Source: Legionella adelaidensis | GTDB lineage: Bacteria; Pseudomonadota; Gammaproteobacteria; Legionellales; Legionellaceae | NCBI RefSeq assembly: GCF_900637865.1 | Contig: NZ_LR134429.1 | Coordinates: 1 to 44,723, forward strand | Direction: 5' to 3' | DNA: 44,723 bases | Shown here: piece after piece, positions 42,831 to 44,723 of the stretch | How positions within the stretch are numbered: the stretch's first letter is position 1 | How the letters are laid out: each line of letters starts with the position of its first letter | Program-made: the position numbers and the translations under genes | The notes under the pieces: model-generated | The model's database searches: none | What the model was told of the DNA's origin: nothing | What the model saw: only the letters and a program-made list of their open reading frames with translations

Positions 42831-44594
42831 CTACATTAATTGGTTACTTAGCCATAGTTTTATCTGTGTTCTTAGCATGGGTAAAGTTACCACTCCATTT
42901 TTAAGAATTTGGTTATGGAATTGGCGGATATCGAATTTATCTGCTAATTTCTCTTTTGCTAACGCGCGTAAGTTTTCTATTTCCAGTTTACCGAGCATGT
43001 AAGAAGTGGCTTGTCCGGGGAGCATAATGTAACGGTCTACTTCCCCTTCTATTATATTTTTGCTTAAAGCCGTATGCTCACTTAAATAGTCTATTGCTTG
43101 CTGCCTGGTCCAGCCAAAAGCATGAATCCCGGTGTCTACTACTAATCGACTCGCTCTCAATGATTCATTCGAAAGCATACCTAAACGGGAAATTTCATCC
43201 TCGTATAAACCCATATTATCAGCGAGTCTTTCTACGTATAAAGCCCACCCCTCGCCATATCCTGCATTCCAGAGATAGCGATTGATCACCGGAATAGAAG
43301 TGTTTTCAAATTGAAGGGCAATTTGGAAATGATGTCCCGGTATTAACTCATGAAATAAAGTAGCTTCTTGGTCAATGCGGCTTCTTTTTTCTGGTTGGTA
43401 AGTATTAATATAAAAAATACCTGGGGTGCTACCGTCTTGCGCTGGAGGATTGTATTCTCCCGATGCGCCTGTTTTAGCCCGATGAGGGGGATAGGGCTTA
43501 ATGATCCCAGGCACTTTGGGCATTAAATCAAACCATTCAGGAACTTTTGCCTTTGCTTTGTCTAAAGCTTGATTATTATAATTCAATATTTCTTGTTCGC
43601 TTGTAAAATAATTTAAAGATTCCTCTTTCCCACGACGAAATACTTCAGCCATGTCTTCCGTTTCATATTTTTGTAGCCCAATCGCTGCAACTTCTTTTTT
43701 TAACTGTTTTATATAGTGAAGCCCAAGAGCATGGATTTCATTTGGAGAGATATCCAAGGTAGTTTCTAATTTCAACTTTGCTTTGTAGCAGGCAATGCCT
43801 TCAGGTAATGTGCTTACTCCAATAGAATCCCTCGCTTTGGGTAAATATTCTTTTTGTAGAAAATCAATATACTTCTGTAGAGAAGGATTTATTTGGGTGG
43901 CAATAATTTCTTTAATCTCTTTTTGAAATTCACGATCATTATCTTTGCGTGCAAAATCAAAGAAAGGGGAATCTTCTATATTGCCTTCTATCATTAGATT
44001 TATTTGCACAATTACGCGTTCTACGGCGGGTTTTGGGGCCGTATAGCCTGTTTTCATGCCTTCACCCAAATTAGCGATTTGTTGGTCTACAACTTGCGGG
44101 AAAGTTTTCCATCGTTTTAGGGCTTTTTGCCGGAGTAGGTCATTCCCTACGGGTTGTTTTTGCGCAACGGTAACTAGTTGATTATGCCAGCCAAAAGCGG
44201 GGTTAACATCCCACAGCTGGCTTTTACAGACTCTCGCATTTTTATTATTTTCCAAGGTTTGTTGTAAGAGAGAGTAAGTAATTTTTTCCGACTCGTTTAG
44301 TTGGGTGAGATCGGTTTGCTTAATTTGCTCTAAAAAATGATCTTCTTGCGCTTCCCATTCTTTTATTCCTTTTAGAGAGTAATCAGTAAAGCGATCAAGC
44401 GGGGTATCTACTTTGCCCCAAAAAGAACCTAGCTCGGGAAAATGATTAAAGAGACTTTCTTCATATTGGGATATTAGTTCTGCAAATTGACTATTCATGT
44501 TCTCACGCTCACGATCGTTTGATTCGGCAAAAATAAAACTGCACTGAATGAGTAAAAAGAGCCCTACAAAACGACTTAATATTTTGGTTTTCAT
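42831..44594 (-). CDS. Exported DUF885-family protein, putative zinc carboxypeptidase-like
   Basis: A 587-residue protein with a signal peptide (basic MKTKILSR, hydrophobic FVGLFLLIQCSFIFA, likely cut near AES). The late part has TLFHELIPGHHFQIALQ, whose HExxPGHH is the hallmark of DUF885 proteins and resembles a metal-peptidase HExxH. GEGWALYVERLADNMG contains the third metal-ligand-like Glu. Length is normal for the family (about 550-600). AGAAGG lies 6 nt before the ATG at 44594, which I prefer to the ATG at 44612. It probably acts on peptides in the periplasm or outside. It follows rodA in the same direction with only 14 nt between. Confidence 0.85.
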   Translation of the reverse strand: MKTKILSRFVGLFLLIQCSFIFAESNDRERENMNSQFAELISQYEESLFNHFPELGSFWGKVDTPLDRFTDYSLKGIKEWEAQEDHFLEQIKQTDLTQLNESEKITYSLLQQTLENNKNARVCKSQLWDVNPAFGWHNQLVTVAQKQPVGNDLLRQKALKRWKTFPQVVDQQIANLGEGMKTGYTAPKPAVERVIVQINLMIEGNIEDSPFFDFARKDNDREFQKEIKEIIATQINPSLQKYIDFLQKEYLPKARDSIGVSTLPEGIACYKAKLKLETTLDISPNEIHALGLHYIKQLKKEVAAIGLQKYETEDMAEVFRRGKEESLNYFTSEQEILNYNNQALDKAKAKVPEWFDLMPKVPGIIKPYPPHRAKTGASGEYNPPAQDGSTPGIFYINTYQPEKRSRIDQEATLFHELIPGHHFQIALQFENTSIPVINRYLWNAGYGEGWALYVERLADNMGLYEDEISRLGMLSNESLRASRLVVDTGIHAFGWTRQQAIDYLSEHTALSKNIIEGEVDRYIMLPGQATSYMLGKLEIENLRALAKEKLADKFDIRQFHNQILKNGVVTLPMLRTQIKLWLSNQLM

Positions 44595-44608
44595 AAGATA
44601 CCTTCTAC

Positions 44609-44723
44609 TCAACGAATATTATTAAATAAAATACGGTGGGAACTTATAGACATTAAAATGCCAAAATTGGCCAAAAAAGTAACCATTGCGGTTCCCCCAT
44701 AACTGACCAAGGGTAAAGGGATC
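44609..44723 (-). CDS. rodA: Rod-shape peptidoglycan polymerase RodA, C-terminal end
   Basis: Only the last 37 residues are in the window, and the gene continues past the right edge. They read IPLPLVSYGGTAMVTFLANF then GILMSISSHR. PLPLVSYGG(S/T) and the GILMSI-HR ending are the signature of the RodA/FtsW/SpoVE SEDS family, and the ending after HR fits RodA. It polymerises glycan strands with PBP2 for cell elongation. The stop at 44609 is 14 nt from the DUF885 start. Confidence 0.88.
   Translation of the reverse strand, partial: IPLPLVSYGGTAMVTFLANFGILMSISSHRILFNNIR

Noticed and set aside
1..44723. tRNA or rRNA genes and CRISPR arrays
   Set aside because: I saw no cloverleaf-like sequence with a CCA-type end, no rRNA stretch and no regularly spaced repeats. 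A covariance search would be needed for certainty.

Overview
The window looks like a Legionella chromosome, or that of a very close relative. Three things suggest this: the AT-rich base composition; a long LPS O-antigen locus running into csrA, then birA, an Sfp-type transferase, accA and tilS; and effector-like genes whose promoters carry direct repeats resembling the Legionella PmrA box. The species cannot be told from the sequence alone.

Positions 1-18324 (+ strand) form a tightly packed, often overlapping O-antigen cluster. It opens with a sugar oxidoreductase, a CMP-sugar synthetase and an SDR (a set resembling nonulosonate/legionaminate genes). An acyltransferase, a capsule-type transferase, a Wzx flippase, two unusual kinase-like proteins, two Wzy/WaaL-like membrane proteins, a glycosyltransferase, a WbpP-like epimerase, Wzz, a WbpE-like aminotransferase, a WbpM-like dehydratase and a GT-C-like membrane protein follow. 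A second GT-C-like gene (20336-18341, - strand) is broken by a single-base frameshift. Positions 20573-27064 (+) hold a CDP-sugar module: RfbF and RfbG, a C-methyltransferase, a Gfo/Idh reductase, another methyltransferase, a GtrB-like transferase and a GtrA-like flippase. It probably makes and exports a branched deoxysugar that decorates the LPS. galU and pgi (-) supply precursors. A WecA/WbpL-like enzyme (+) starts O-unit assembly.

Positions 30657-36051 are mostly housekeeping: csrA, birA, a 4'-phosphopantetheinyl transferase, accA and tilS. Between csrA and birA lies a toxin-antitoxin module with a twice-broken toxin and an intact antitoxin. It is bracketed by an exact 34-bp direct repeat, one copy of which is the 3' end of birA.

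Positions 36135-42694 look like an effector region. They hold a SidB-like alpha/beta hydrolase with a cysteine in the nucleophile elbow, an MFS transporter, and three paralogous genes of a family I do not recognise (39003, 40524, 41820), with rnhB between the first two. The family has an ~85-residue unit with a homeodomain-like helix-NPYP-helix pattern and a following basic GRPS motif. All three paralogs and the hydrolase carry PmrA-box-like direct repeats exactly 7 nt upstream of a -10 element, as does csrA. This family and its shared promoter are the best candidate for something undescribed. The window ends with a secreted DUF885 protein and the C-terminal end of rodA, both on the - strand.
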